Assembly (NCBI GenBank): GCA_965247965.1
Contig: OZ252053.1
Location: 6,448,001 to 6,512,000 of the forward strand
Source of the DNA: UBA7328 sp965247965
Lineage (GTDB): Bacteria; Bacteroidota; Bacteroidia; Chitinophagales; Saprospiraceae
Reading direction: 5' to 3'
Length of the DNA stretch: 64,000 nt
In this document: positions 35,765 through 45,421 of the stretch, in pieces
Layout: every line of letters begins with the position of its first letter
Numbering within the stretch: the stretch's first letter is position 1
The notes under the pieces: generated by a model
What the model was told of the DNA's origin: nothing
The model's input: only the letters and a program-made list of their open reading frames with translations
The model's database searches: none
Position numbers and translations under genes: made by a program

Positions 35765-35881
35765 ATAGCGGGAGACGGTAACGTTGGCATCGGAACGACG
35801 AGCCCAAGTTTCAAATTACACGTGAATGGCAGTGCAGGTAAACCAGGTGGGGGTTCATGGACAGTTGCATCAGACAAATGA
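35765..35881 (+). pseudogene. Remnant of a surface/tail-fibre protein upstream of a peptidase S74 domain
   Basis: The frame reads IAGDGNVGIGTTSPSFKLHV followed by NGSAGKPGGGSWTVASDK and then stops, with LKE following. NVGIGTTSP...LHVNGSAGKPGGGSW.SDxRLKxxI is the standard lead-in to the S74 chaperone domain of large Bacteroidota surface proteins. Only about 38 codons survive. Confidence 0.6.
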
Positions 35882-35990
35882 CTAAAAGAAGTCTAAGGCG
35901 AATAGTTGCAAATAACGGTGGTTTAGTGTAACTCTCGTCATTTTGCCCAGGCGCAGCCAGGTAGTCGTTGAGCAGTGTTACGAAAAACGA

Positions 35991-36013
35991 ACGTTAAATT
36001 TAACCGTATAACC
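35991..36013 (+). repeat. 23-bp motif aacgttaaatttaaccgtataac, copy 2
   Basis: Identical to 32675-32697. Flanks on the right differ completely (caggaatttcacc here, the attC-like palindrome there). Confidence 0.75.
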
Positions 36014-36400
36014 AGGAATTTCACCGCACCCTGTATTCAATTCATATTAAGCTTGTTCATTCTCTAGTGGTTGAGGAATAACTAATTGAAAATCAATAGA
36101 ATATACAATCCTCTCATCGGTAGTTTAGAAAGGTGGCGGAGGTCGAGAATTGGAGATCGTTCGCGCAGCGAAAATTGACGTTGAACTCAATTTAGGATAT
36201 TCACCCGCCTTTGGCGGGAAAGGTCTCCAATTCGTACTTTTTTGGGCCAATGTGGCACATCCCGATCGAAGCATTGGGGCAAAAAGTACATCATTGAGTA
36301 GATGCCCAAACTAGTATTTGTAGTTATAATGTCGTTACTCCTGAATATCCCTAAAGAACTAATCCTCGTGTATTACTTATGACATCCTCACACCTTTCGT

Positions 36401-37180
36401 TTAAAAATCTGTGTCAGCACTTTCTAGATGTAACTCTTTAATCCAAATATTCCGATAGAGAACATTATGCCCTTCAGCCTGTAATTTCAATCCACCTGGT
36501 CGATCCGTTATACCTTTTCCTCCATCATTACCACCATCCAGGCCGGAATTAGAGCCGCCCCATACCTGGTTGATTTCCTGGTTCTTATGGACTTTTATAC
36601 CGTTGAAATAAACAGTAGCCATCGCCTTCTCAACACGCTTTCCATTTTCGAATATGGCTGCCCTAAATACGATGTCATAAGAATTCCATTGTCCCAAGCC
36701 GTAGTAGGCGAAGTAAGGAGAATCGGTTTCATTAATGATGGCGCCTAATCCGTGTTTGGAATCATCTCCGTCCAAAACCTGTAATTCATAGCGATTTTGC
36801 AAATAGACTCCACTGTTCCCACCGTCATTTTGAATATTAAATTCTATGTGAAGTCGAAAATCGCGATATTTTTTCCTGGTAACGATATCCGCTGCTCCGT
36901 ACTTTCCACCTAAGGCAGCGGGATCATTGCTATTGACACAAGTACCGCCGCCCACAGGGTCTTTTACAATCAACCATTTAATGGGATATTGAGAAGAAAA
37001 TCGCGGTCCTTCCCAGTACGACCATTTAGCTTCCAACATTTGACGACTTCCGTCGAATAGAATTTCTGCATCGATTGGGGCTTCCGTGCCAACACCTACT
37101 TGAGCGAAGGAGACCTGTGCAGCCAGGAAGAAGTAGAGCGTTGAATAAAAAAGAATTGAATTTTTTAGTCGATTTTTCAC
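36401..37180 (-). CDS. DUF1080 domain (3-keto-disaccharide hydrolase-like) exported protein
   Basis: A 259-aa protein with a signal peptide (LFYSTLYFFLAAQVSFAQ) and a concanavalin-like jelly-roll: EILFDGSRQMLEAKW, KYRDFRLHIEFNIQNDGGNSGVYLQNRYELQVLD, GQWNSYDIVFRAAIF and a closing LQAEGHNVLYRNIWIKEL. DUF1080 proteins hydrolyse 3-keto-glycosides made by sugar dehydrogenases, or bind glycans. The gene is complete and monocistronic here, divergent from the molybdenum enzyme genes. Confidence 0.85.
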   Translation of the reverse strand: MKNRLKNSILFYSTLYFFLAAQVSFAQVGVGTEAPIDAEILFDGSRQMLEAKWSYWEGPRFSSQYPIKWLIVKDPVGGGTCVNSNDPAALGGKYGAADIVTRKKYRDFRLHIEFNIQNDGGNSGVYLQNRYELQVLDGDDSKHGLGAIINETDSPYFAYYGLGQWNSYDIVFRAAIFENGKRVEKAMATVYFNGIKVHKNQEINQVWGGSNSGLDGGNDGGKGITDRPGGLKLQAEGHNVLYRNIWIKELHLESADTDF

Positions 37181-37303
37181 TGCGAATCACTGATTAGTCG
37201 AGTGGCAATATAGTAAATCGGGATAATATTTTTACCTATGTAAAAATTTCATTACTTTAACGTCGCAGATAAACATTATTCACCTCCATTAATAATTCTA
37301 TCT

Positions 37304-37765
37304 ATGGCTATTTACAATCTAAAAATTAACGGAAAGAGAAAGGAATTCGACATAGCTGCGGATACCCCTGTTCTATGGGTGCTACGCGAGCATGCTGACC
37401 TTCCCGGCACTAAATACGGGTGCGGGATTGCCCAATGCGGTGCTTGTACTATCCATCTCGATGGTAAGGCTATCCGTTCCTGCTTCCTTCCGGTCTCCGC
37501 TGTAGGAGACAAGTCCATTACTACAATCGAAGGCCTTTCAAAAAAAGGCGACCATCCCGTGCAAAAGGCATGGTTGGAACTTGACGTTCCTCAATGCGGG
37601 TATTGTCAGGCAGGCCAGATCATGAGCGCTGCGGCTTTGCTGAAAGAAAATAAGAACCCGAGCGATGACGATATTGATGTTGCGATGAATGGAAACATTT
37701 GTCGCTGTGCCACCTATGTGCGTATCCGAAAAGCAGTGAAAAAAGCAGCTGCTGAAATGAGCTAA
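37304..37765 (+). CDS. Molybdenum hydroxylase 2Fe-2S subunit (isoquinoline 1-oxidoreductase alpha-like)
   Basis: A 153-aa small subunit with two [2Fe-2S] sites: the plant-ferredoxin-type CGIAQCGACTIHLDGKAIRSC and the C-terminal CGYCQAGQIMSA plus NICRCATY. It passes electrons from the molybdopterin subunit encoded 26 bases downstream. The gene has its own ATG after a TACTTTAA-like box about 50 bases upstream, so the pair is probably one operon. Confidence 0.9.
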   Translation: MAIYNLKINGKRKEFDIAADTPVLWVLREHADLPGTKYGCGIAQCGACTIHLDGKAIRSCFLPVSAVGDKSITTIEGLSKKGDHPVQKAWLELDVPQCGYCQAGQIMSAAALLKENKNPSDDDIDVAMNGNICRCATYVRIRKAVKKAAAEMS

Positions 37766-37791
37766 TTATCGATTTTAAATCCTTATAAATC

Positions 37792-39987
37792 ATGACTTTA
37801 ATAAAAACAAAATACAACAGAAGATCATTTCTCCAAGCTTCTACAGCTGCGGGTGGAGGACTCGTTCTGGGCTTTAGTTGGATGGCCTCGTGCGCTCCTA
37901 TTGCCGACGAGATCATGGCCCTTCCCGAAGAATGGTTTGATATAAATGCGTTCCTAAAAATAGGGGACAATGGGGTAGTAACGATCATGTCTCCCAATCC
38001 CGAAATCGGTCAAAATGTAAAAACGTCAATGCCCATGATCATCGCCGAAGAGCTAGACGTAAATTGGAAAAATGTGGTCGTCGAGCAAGCCGGTTTTGAT
38101 GCTAGTAAATATACCAGGCAATTAGCAGGTGGCAGCCAATCGATACGACAAGGATGGAAAAGCCTGAGAATGGCGGGAGCAACGGCAAGGAGAATGTTAC
38201 TCGAATCTGCAGCCCAGCAATGGGAAGTGCCCGTCGGCGAATTAAGCACTGATAATGGGGTAATTACACATGCGAATTCCGGCCAGTCAATAGGTTATGG
38301 CGAAGTCGCCTCGGCAGCCGGGGCAATCGAAGTACCAGATGAAGTAGAATTAAAAGATGCCAAGGATTTCAAAATTATTGGCACCTCGAGAAAGAACGTA
38401 GATGCTCATAAAATTGTCACCGGCAAGCCAATGTTTGGTTTGGATACGCAGGAAGACGGAATGCTCATTGCCATGATCGTACACCCTCCCGCTTTCGGAA
38501 TGAAACTAAAATCGGTAGATGCAGAAGCAGCGAAAATAATGCCGGGCATAAAAGATGTCGTTACGGTCAATACTGCCCCGGCAGATGATGGAAGGCAATG
38601 GTCGGATGTCAACGCGTTTAATGATCTTGTGGCCGTGGTGGGAAATACTACGTGGGAAGTAATGCAGGCCAAAAAGGCACTAAATGTGTCTTGGGAAGAG
38701 GTAACACCTGCGGAGAATAGCAACGATCACGAAAAGACATTCGATAGACTTCTCTCCGAGGAAGCAAAAAAGCAAGCTCGAAAGGACGGAAATCCAAAAT
38801 CTGCATTTAAGAATGCCGCTAAGATTGTGGAGCGCACTTACAAGGCGCCTTTCCTCGCACACAACACCATGGAACCCATGAATTTCTATGCAAATGTTAC
38901 AGCGGATGAGGCAGTACTAAAAGGGCCTGTTCAGACTCCGGAGTATCTGAGCAAATCGGTATCCAGTTTATTGGGCCTTCCCGAAGAGAAGATTTCCCTT
39001 ATGCTGACCAGAATGGGCGGTGGATTCGGAAGACGATTGTACGGGCATTTTGGAATGGAGGCTGCAGCTATATCTCAAAAAATGAATGCGCCGATTAAGC
39101 TTGTCTACACCAGGGAAGATGATATGACACAAGGTACCTACAGGCCGGACTATAAAGTGATCTATCGCGCGGCTTTGGACGAAGACAATAACCTTATTGC
39201 ATTCCATGTGAAGGGAGCAGGCACACACGGTAGTCCCGTCTTTGCGGATCGCTTTCCGGCAGGTACTGTGGACAATTACCTAGCAGAAAATTTCACAAAA
39301 GAATCCAATATTTCCACTGGTGCGTGGAGGGCACCGAGGTCAAATTTCATCGCTTGCGCAGAGCAATCTTTCCTTGACGAAGTAGCGGAAGCAGCCGGAA
39401 AAGACCCAATTGAATTCAGGTTGGAACTATTTGACAGGGCTAAGAAAGATCCTGTCGGCGAGAACAATGACTACGACGCTGCGCGATATGCTGGTGCACT
39501 GGAACTCGTCAAAGAGAAGTCGGGATGGGGCAAGGAAATGCCAGGCGTCCATCGCGGAGTTTCTGCTTACTACTGTCATAATTCATATGTCGCTCAAGTA
39601 GTTGATCTGGTAATGGAAAATAATCAACCAAAAGTCAAGAAAGTGTGGTGCGCCATTGATTGCGGAATTGTCGTGAATCCTGATGCGGCGAGAAACCAGG
39701 TAGAAGGAGGAATCGTAGACGGAATAGGTCATGCTATGTACAGCGCATTGACTTTCAAAGATGGCCGAACGGAACAGGACAACTTCGACACGTACCGTCT
39801 CATTCGCCATGCCGAGGCACCTGAGGAGATTGAAACTTTCTTTGTAGATAATGGAATCGATCCGACCGGGCTAGGAGAGCCTTCCTTACCTCCGGTAGCA
39901 GCTGCGTTAGCGAATGCAATGGCTAAGGCGACGGGTCAGCGTTTATACAGCCAACCTTTTGTTAATGAGAAGGCGCTGTTGGGATAA
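37792..39987 (+). CDS. Molybdopterin-binding subunit (isoquinoline 1-oxidoreductase beta/aldehyde oxidase-like)
   Basis: A 731-aa xanthine-oxidase-family subunit with a twin-arginine signal (NRRSFLQASTAAGGGLVLGF) and lipobox-like ASCAP, so exported and likely periplasmic. Molybdopterin contacts are visible in GGFGRRLYGHFGMEAA and STGAWRAPRSNF, and the catalytic Glu region is DPTGLGEPSLPPVAAALANA near the C-terminus. It oxidises an aldehyde or N-heterocycle using the partner 2Fe-2S subunit; the natural electron acceptor would be a cytochrome c. Length and motifs are complete. Confidence 0.9.
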   Translation: MTLIKTKYNRRSFLQASTAAGGGLVLGFSWMASCAPIADEIMALPEEWFDINAFLKIGDNGVVTIMSPNPEIGQNVKTSMPMIIAEELDVNWKNVVVEQAGFDASKYTRQLAGGSQSIRQGWKSLRMAGATARRMLLESAAQQWEVPVGELSTDNGVITHANSGQSIGYGEVASAAGAIEVPDEVELKDAKDFKIIGTSRKNVDAHKIVTGKPMFGLDTQEDGMLIAMIVHPPAFGMKLKSVDAEAAKIMPGIKDVVTVNTAPADDGRQWSDVNAFNDLVAVVGNTTWEVMQAKKALNVSWEEVTPAENSNDHEKTFDRLLSEEAKKQARKDGNPKSAFKNAAKIVERTYKAPFLAHNTMEPMNFYANVTADEAVLKGPVQTPEYLSKSVSSLLGLPEEKISLMLTRMGGGFGRRLYGHFGMEAAAISQKMNAPIKLVYTREDDMTQGTYRPDYKVIYRAALDEDNNLIAFHVKGAGTHGSPVFADRFPAGTVDNYLAENFTKESNISTGAWRAPRSNFIACAEQSFLDEVAEAAGKDPIEFRLELFDRAKKDPVGENNDYDAARYAGALELVKEKSGWGKEMPGVHRGVSAYYCHNSYVAQVVDLVMENNQPKVKKVWCAIDCGIVVNPDAARNQVEGGIVDGIGHAMYSALTFKDGRTEQDNFDTYRLIRHAEAPEEIETFFVDNGIDPTGLGEPSLPPVAAALANAMAKATGQRLYSQPFVNEKALLG

Positions 39988-40023
39988 GATATCCTGACAT
40001 CCGGCAAGAAAGTATATAGATTT

Positions 40024-40058
40024 AAAACCACCATGATTTTCGCGATCGTGGTGGTTTA
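40024..40058 (+). terminator. Hairpin after the molybdenum hydroxylase operon
   Basis: aaaccaccatgat pairs with atcgtggtggttt around a short loop, about 36 bases after the stop codon. It precedes the GC-rich foreign segment. Confidence 0.65.
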
Positions 40059-40136
40059 GGGATATTCAGGAATAACCTAATGCGTTGATTAACAACGAAT
40101 TAAGTAATCTTTGAATCATAAAGGAAGGAACTAACC

Positions 40137-41141
40137 ATGGCTGAAAACCGACAAATCCTGATCGACTCCTTACCCGAGGACAAACTCACGGAATCCAACT
40201 ACCGGTTAGAGACAACAACTGTTCCGAAACCGGGTGACGATGAAGTTCTGTGCCGAACGCTGGTCATCACGATCGGCGCTGGTACCCGTGCGGGCCTCCA
40301 GGGCAGTGCCAGCTATGCAGGCGCGCCAAAAGCCAACATCGTGATGAATGGAACGGGCGCTTCGCGGGTCGAGAAAAGCAATTCACCCAACTTCAAGGAA
40401 GGCGATCTTGTCATCTGCCCTTCTGGCTGGCAGGACTATAGCGTGCATCCTGCACGACACCTCACCGCCATTTCCGATGACATCGATATTGCCCACTACC
40501 TTGGCGCGCTAGGCACCAACGGCCTCACCGCCTATTTTGGATTGATGAATATCGGTAACCCTCAAGCCGGTAACACCGTTCTGGTCAGTGCCGCTGCTGG
40601 CAGCGTCGGTCACCTGGTCGGCCAGATGGCGAAGATCAAAGACTGTCGCACTGTGGGTGTCACCAGCACAATCGAGAAGTGTCATCTCCTCACCGACCGT
40701 CTTGGCTATGACGCATCGGTTTCCTACCGTTCCGAGGATTTCAGAGCAGAACTTAAAGCGGCCTGTCCCGATGGCGTCGATATCTATTTCGACAATACCG
40801 GTGGCGACATACTCGGTGCTGCCCTGTTTCGGATGAATGAGCATGCCCGAATCGTCTGCTGTGGTGTCGTCTCGCAATATGACACCAGCAATCCCGCAGG
40901 CGGACCCCGCGGTATTCCGGGACTACTCATCAACAAACGCATTCGCATGGAAGGTTTCCTGGTGTTCGATTTCCTCGATCAGTACGAAACAGCCCGGGAA
41001 GAGATCAAGGGCTGGATCAAATCAGGAGAGCTGAAACCACTTAACGATGAGTTCGAAGGACTTGACCAGGCACCAGCAGCGTTCGTCGACTTACTGGCAG
41101 GTGGCAACGTCGGAACGAGAGTTATCCGGGTGGCTGACTGA
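40137..41141 (+). CDS. Zinc-independent MDR oxidoreductase (CurA-like, NADP-dependent)
   Basis: A 334-aa medium-chain reductase. The N-terminal GroES-like part is followed by the Rossmann motif VLVSAAAGSVGHLVGQMAKI and DIYFDNTGGDILGAAL. ICCGVVSQYDTSNP is typical of the leukotriene B4 dehydrogenase/CurA group, which reduces enones with NADPH. No zinc ligands are visible. Codon use and GC content differ from the surroundings, and the best-resembling proteins by eye are proteobacterial. It overlaps the convergent kinase gene by 20 bases. Confidence 0.85.
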   Translation: MAENRQILIDSLPEDKLTESNYRLETTTVPKPGDDEVLCRTLVITIGAGTRAGLQGSASYAGAPKANIVMNGTGASRVEKSNSPNFKEGDLVICPSGWQDYSVHPARHLTAISDDIDIAHYLGALGTNGLTAYFGLMNIGNPQAGNTVLVSAAAGSVGHLVGQMAKIKDCRTVGVTSTIEKCHLLTDRLGYDASVSYRSEDFRAELKAACPDGVDIYFDNTGGDILGAALFRMNEHARIVCCGVVSQYDTSNPAGGPRGIPGLLINKRIRMEGFLVFDFLDQYETAREEIKGWIKSGELKPLNDEFEGLDQAPAAFVDLLAGGNVGTRVIRVAD

Positions 41142-41634
41142 ATAGCGGCGTCAGCTTTTTCTGCATACTGACATCAAAAGCGCCAACAAACTTGTTGAGG
41201 TGCGGGATGATAACCTGCCGATCCTCCGCATATCGAGACAGATGACGGCAGTTCCGAAGCCTCAGGTTCCGGGAGAGCGGCCCTGATCTGATCTTCATAT
41301 CAGCGATATCGATCAGGCCGAGCTCACCATCAGGGGTTTTAACCACATTACCGAGGTGCATGGATCTGAGGTACACACCTTTGTCGTGCAAACTGCAAAT
41401 AAACCGACCCAACTTTTCCACCAGGGCTTCGTCAATGGTCTCCAGTTCCCGCAGGGCAGATCCAGGCAGGGGCCGATAGTGCACAGCGGTTCGCCTTAAA
41501 TGCGGAATCTTCATCGCCTCGATCACATCGAGTGTGGGTATACCAAGCTGTTTGAGCTTGCTCGCATTTCGCGTGAACCGGCGCCAGTAGGGATTAATCC
41601 TGGCTGAGGTAATCAGCCTTTTGGTTCGAAACAA
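41122..41634 (-). pseudogene. LPS-kinase/toluene-tolerance-like protein, 5' end missing
   Basis: Of 170 residues, YWRRFTRNASKLKQLGIPTLDVIEAM and the catalytic loop SLHDKGVYLRSMHLGNVVKTPDGELGLIDIADMKI (H-x-G-N and D-x-D-like motifs) match bacterial RfaP/WaaP-type kinases, usually about 220-250 aa. The beginning with the nucleotide-binding strands is missing at 41634, where GC-rich text changes to AT-rich text. It belongs to the same foreign segment as the oxidoreductase. Confidence 0.65.
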
Positions 41635-41640
41635 TTGTTG

Positions 41641-41899
41641 ATAGGAAATTCAATTCTATTGATTGTCAATAAGTTATCCCTCAAATATTATCCAATGTAA
41701 TAGCATAATTTGAAATAATTATATCATAGGATGAAATTCCAGATTATATGCAATTGCCACATTTAAGTCTTCATTCCACTTACTCCTGAATCACCCTATT
41801 TGAACAAGGAGGTATTACGACATTCAGCTGTTTGGTAGTAGGTTCTCTGCCGATTGTTCGCTTCGAATTTTCGGATGCCTATTTACCCATTGGAGCTAC
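41641..41899. other. AT-rich intergenic stretch after the foreign segment
   Basis: No gene or clear motif is visible, apart from an actcctgaatcaccct word near 41780 that recurs with variation near 36333 and, as its complement, near 13840 and 40063. Confidence 0.5.
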
Positions 41900-44800
41900 T
41901 CATTGCACTGCTTCGGTTACCCTCAAAATCCCATTCATAGTCTGCCAATGACCCGGGAAAGTACATACGTATGGATAGAGTCCTGGTTCGTTCGGTATTT
42001 GGACCCTCAGGCGATAAGTTTGACCTGGATTAAGCATTGGAGTGGCATATAGTATTTCTTCCATTTCAGGTATATAATCTCTTTCAGGAGCTTCCTTGGT
42101 CTTAGCAAATTCTTCCGCAGTCACACCTACCAAAGCAAGGGTGCCGGGTTTTACAATCATTAAATTGTGCTGCATTGCGTCGTTGTTCTGGAATACGATC
42201 TCTATTTCCTGACCAACTTCAGCTTCGATTTCTGTGATATCGTATTTCATTTGATCCTGGATGGTCTTGATCAAAATGATATTGTCCAAGATGGTTTCGG
42301 TTCCTGTACTTGCCTGAATTGACTGGATGGCATCGGGGCCGTAATTTTTTAGGAACAGCGAAATAATATTATCGCCATCTGCATATTCCGATCTACCTGA
42401 ACTTATGACTTCTTCGATTTTGTATTTCCATGTGGCTGCCAGGGGTATCCTATTGTCGCCGCACTGTAGATAGTACCGTTCGGGGAATGCATAACCCAGA
42501 CCTAATCCGGCCTGGACTTGGATCGCTATACTGTTGTTGCCAGCTTTTAAAACTCCTCTTGGAATTTCGTACTTCCGTGCCACATCCCAACCGCTTCCTG
42601 ATCCTACTTGCACACCATTGATATACGTAATGTCGCTGTTGTCCGCCCCCGCTAGATGTAATGACGATTTTGAAGCAGCTTCTATCGCGGATAGATCAAC
42701 TGATTTGCGATACCAAATGACACCGGTGAATCCCGATAACTCTTCAATGTTTGCTTGGCTCAACCATTTCGGAACCGGGATTTCATTCCAATCTGCAATG
42801 GTTGTGGAGGGGCTCTTATAGTCTATTTTTTGCGCCTGAATTTCTTTCATAGATTCATCGAGCGCATCAGGGTCATCCTGGACGAGGACGTCAATAAAAG
42901 AATCCTTGTGCTTTACGGCTACCATATAAGTGGCTCTCGAAAGCCATAAATCGGATAAAATATCGTCCCGCTTAGCAAGGCTCAAAATTGTATTGGCCAA
43001 TTTCTCGGAGGAAGGCAGTTGCCATAATTTGTTAATCGCGGCCAAGAGGGTTTGTTGATTGGCGTCTTTCAGAATATTGGAATTTGCGATTGCATCGTAT
43101 GCGTCATCGTCGGAGGGCATTGCCTGAACCGCGGCTTTACGTACTCCTTCAGCTGGGTGGCGAAGTGCCACCTCGATGGCCCCGATGACTTGGGGATTGT
43201 CCTGGTTGATCAGATTAAGGCCGTGCAAGGTCCAGATCGAATGGACTACCTTGCTGTTGAGGTTCATTTTATCTTTTGAGTTGTCCTTGAGATTGGTCAA
43301 TAATTGCTCTTTAACGTCTGTTTCTCCTCTCTCGACAAGTAACCTTTGGGCGTGCATTCGCCAGAATAAATTTTTGGAAGAAAGAGTGGACAGGAGCTGA
43401 TCTGCATCGTCTAAATTAAGTGTAATAGGCTGATAATCAGGAGCTTCTCGATATGCGATACGATAGATACGTCCTCTCTGCCTGTCCCTTAGCGCATTGA
43501 TATGAGCATTACCGGGTCCATTCTCAAATCCAGGAGGTGTAGGATTGTGCTGGATAATAAAATTGTACCAATCGAGTACCCACACTGCACCGTCCGGTCC
43601 TACTTCAGCCGCGACGGGTGACACCCATTCATCGGCGCTTGCCAACAGATTCCATCCGTCTTTTTCTACAAATCCAGCTCCAACCGGTTCCACGATTGCA
43701 TTATGCAATAGGTGGCCTGTCGGCTCTGCTACCAAAGCGATCCTATTCCAATACGCTTTTGGAAAACTTCGAGCTGTATAAAGTGCATGACCCGCAGCAG
43801 CAGTAAATCCACCGAATACATCCACTTGTCTGAAATTCCGCGTAATGGGATGAAAAAGATAATGTCCGTCGATTTTCTCTACACCGCGCATATGGATTCC
43901 TTTCACTTCTCTCACATGCTGGTCCGGGATGCCGTAATAGCCGCTGTGCGTATTATTAGCTGTGGAAATGAACACGTCGAAATTTTCGGAAAAGCCCAAA
44001 CCCCAGGTATTGTTCGAAGTTCTACTCATGTATTCCAATTTCGAACCGTCAGGGCGAAAGCGGTAAATGCCTTGGGAAAAATCATGCTCCTCCTTTCCGA
44101 CTATTCCTTCAAAACCAGAGTAGCCCAACACGCCCCAAATCTGATTGTCAAATCCGTATCTCAGGTTCGACGGCCCGGCATGGGTATCGAATGTGCCCCA
44201 GCCTTCAATGATATTCTCACGCACGTCGGCCTTGTCGTCGCCATCAGTATCTTTTAGAACTATGAAATATGGAGCTTGTGATACGATAACACCACCATTG
44301 GAAAATACGAGACTTGTGGGTACACTTAAGTTCTCCGCAAATACTGTAAACTTATCCGCTTTACCATCTCCATCCGTATCTTCTAAAATCTTGATGCGGT
44401 CATTGCCCACACCGTCTTTGATAATAATTTCATTTGGATAATCGACGGTTTCGAGTATCCAAAGTCGTCCTTTCTCATCCCAATTCATTGCGATGGGATT
44501 GACAATATCCGGATCACTCGCAAAAAGTTCTAATTTGAACTCAGGCGGGATCTGGATCAATTTCATAGACTCCTCCGGTGAAAGCGGAGCCTGCAGTTGA
44601 GGCGGAGGATCTCTCCGCTCATAATTGGCAATTTTAGCTGGAGCATACTGGAGTACCGGGAAGGTGAGTTGTTCCACAGCAGCTTTTTTCCCATGACCTA
44701 TTGCCCATAAGATGCCCCGACGGATTAATTCGTGGAAGCCCGGGTGGCTCCAAGTTCTGAGATCGTGGCCCCAGGCCGTGTAGAATACTCTTCCTTTACC

Positions 44801-45421
44801 GTAATTTTTGACCCAAGTGTACGGTTCGCGATGATCTCCTTCTACTCGTTCCATGAGCACTTCCTTATCGCTGTGCATGGTATGGACATAGGTCTCGTCC
44901 CAGGCGCTGAACGGCTCCAATCCATTTGTAATAGGGTGATCGGGGATTATAGTTTCCAGTGAAAAAGTCGCCGTATCGTGAGACGCGAATTGCGCCCCAA
45001 CAAGTTTGACGTACTTGTCTGAATTTCTGAAACAATAGCTGGCGGAATGGATTGGGATGAAGCCACCACCTTTTTTTACAAAATCCATAAGTGCTCTTTC
45101 CTCAGACGGTTTTATCTCATCGTGATTGGCATAGATAACAAGGGCATCGTAGAAGCTAAGTTTCTTCTTGTTTAGATCGGCTGGATCGCTTGTATACGAA
45201 AAATTGATGCCTTCCTGTGCAAGTGCAGATGCTAGGTAGGGCATGTATTCTTCTGAATTGTGGTGCTCGCTGTCGTGCCCGAGGAAGAGGACTTCCATTT
45301 TTCTTGGTTGGATAGGTGTGGCCTCCTCCTTGCATGAATTAAGTGAGAATAGAAATAATGAAATCAGCGGGAATGCAAGAAAAGTCGGCGGCTTTTTCTT
45401 TTTACTTGTGATATTCTTCAT
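41900..45421 (-). CDS. Lipoprotein with ThuA, PVC-type propeller, HEAT-like and cupredoxin domains
   Basis: About 1173 aa from ATG 45421; an ATG 60 bases upstream is less likely because the lipobox signal (FLFSLNSC) fits the shorter start. Domains in order: a ThuA-like glutamine-amidotransferase fold (VLFLGHDSEHHNSEEYMPYL, GGGFIPIHSASYCFRN, TAWGHDLRTWSHPGFHELIRRG) and a PVC-type membrane-bound dehydrogenase propeller (FKLELFASDPDIVNPIAMNWDEKGRLWILET, EPVGAGFVEKDG, DGAVWVLDWYN). Next come HEAT-like repeats (ALRHPAEGVRKAAVQAM) and a lectin-like domain (FTGVIWYRKSVDLS...YINGVQVGSGSGWD). The C-terminal cupredoxin has H in MQHNLMIV and C-H-M in YVCTFPGHWQTMNG. The type I copper site replaces the usual haem c tail. 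It probably oxidises a sugar derivative at the periplasmic face and passes electrons to copper (inference). Confidence 0.88.
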   Translation of the reverse strand: MKNITSKKKKPPTFLAFPLISLFLFSLNSCKEEATPIQPRKMEVLFLGHDSEHHNSEEYMPYLASALAQEGINFSYTSDPADLNKKKLSFYDALVIYANHDEIKPSEERALMDFVKKGGGFIPIHSASYCFRNSDKYVKLVGAQFASHDTATFSLETIIPDHPITNGLEPFSAWDETYVHTMHSDKEVLMERVEGDHREPYTWVKNYGKGRVFYTAWGHDLRTWSHPGFHELIRRGILWAIGHGKKAAVEQLTFPVLQYAPAKIANYERRDPPPQLQAPLSPEESMKLIQIPPEFKLELFASDPDIVNPIAMNWDEKGRLWILETVDYPNEIIIKDGVGNDRIKILEDTDGDGKADKFTVFAENLSVPTSLVFSNGGVIVSQAPYFIVLKDTDGDDKADVRENIIEGWGTFDTHAGPSNLRYGFDNQIWGVLGYSGFEGIVGKEEHDFSQGIYRFRPDGSKLEYMSRTSNNTWGLGFSENFDVFISTANNTHSGYYGIPDQHVREVKGIHMRGVEKIDGHYLFHPITRNFRQVDVFGGFTAAAGHALYTARSFPKAYWNRIALVAEPTGHLLHNAIVEPVGAGFVEKDGWNLLASADEWVSPVAAEVGPDGAVWVLDWYNFIIQHNPTPPGFENGPGNAHINALRDRQRGRIYRIAYREAPDYQPITLNLDDADQLLSTLSSKNLFWRMHAQRLLVERGETDVKEQLLTNLKDNSKDKMNLNSKVVHSIWTLHGLNLINQDNPQVIGAIEVALRHPAEGVRKAAVQAMPSDDDAYDAIANSNILKDANQQTLLAAINKLWQLPSSEKLANTILSLAKRDDILSDLWLSRATYMVAVKHKDSFIDVLVQDDPDALDESMKEIQAQKIDYKSPSTTIADWNEIPVPKWLSQANIEELSGFTGVIWYRKSVDLSAIEAASKSSLHLAGADNSDITYINGVQVGSGSGWDVARKYEIPRGVLKAGNNSIAIQVQAGLGLGYAFPERYYLQCGDNRIPLAATWKYKIEEVISSGRSEYADGDNIISLFLKNYGPDAIQSIQASTGTETILDNIILIKTIQDQMKYDITEIEAEVGQEIEIVFQNNDAMQHNLMIVKPGTLALVGVTAEEFAKTKEAPERDYIPEMEEILYATPMLNPGQTYRLRVQIPNEPGLYPYVCTFPGHWQTMNGILRVTEAVQ

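Larger units (their letters stand above)
35740..36400. other. Gene-free stretch after integron copy 2
   Basis: It holds the S74 remnant, a GTTAAAC core-like word at 35748-35754, the second 23-bp motif, and a loose inverted repeat (gaattggaga near 36139, tctccaattc near 36219) enclosing the hairpin acccgcctttggcgggt-like sequence. No intact gene is visible. Confidence 0.6.
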
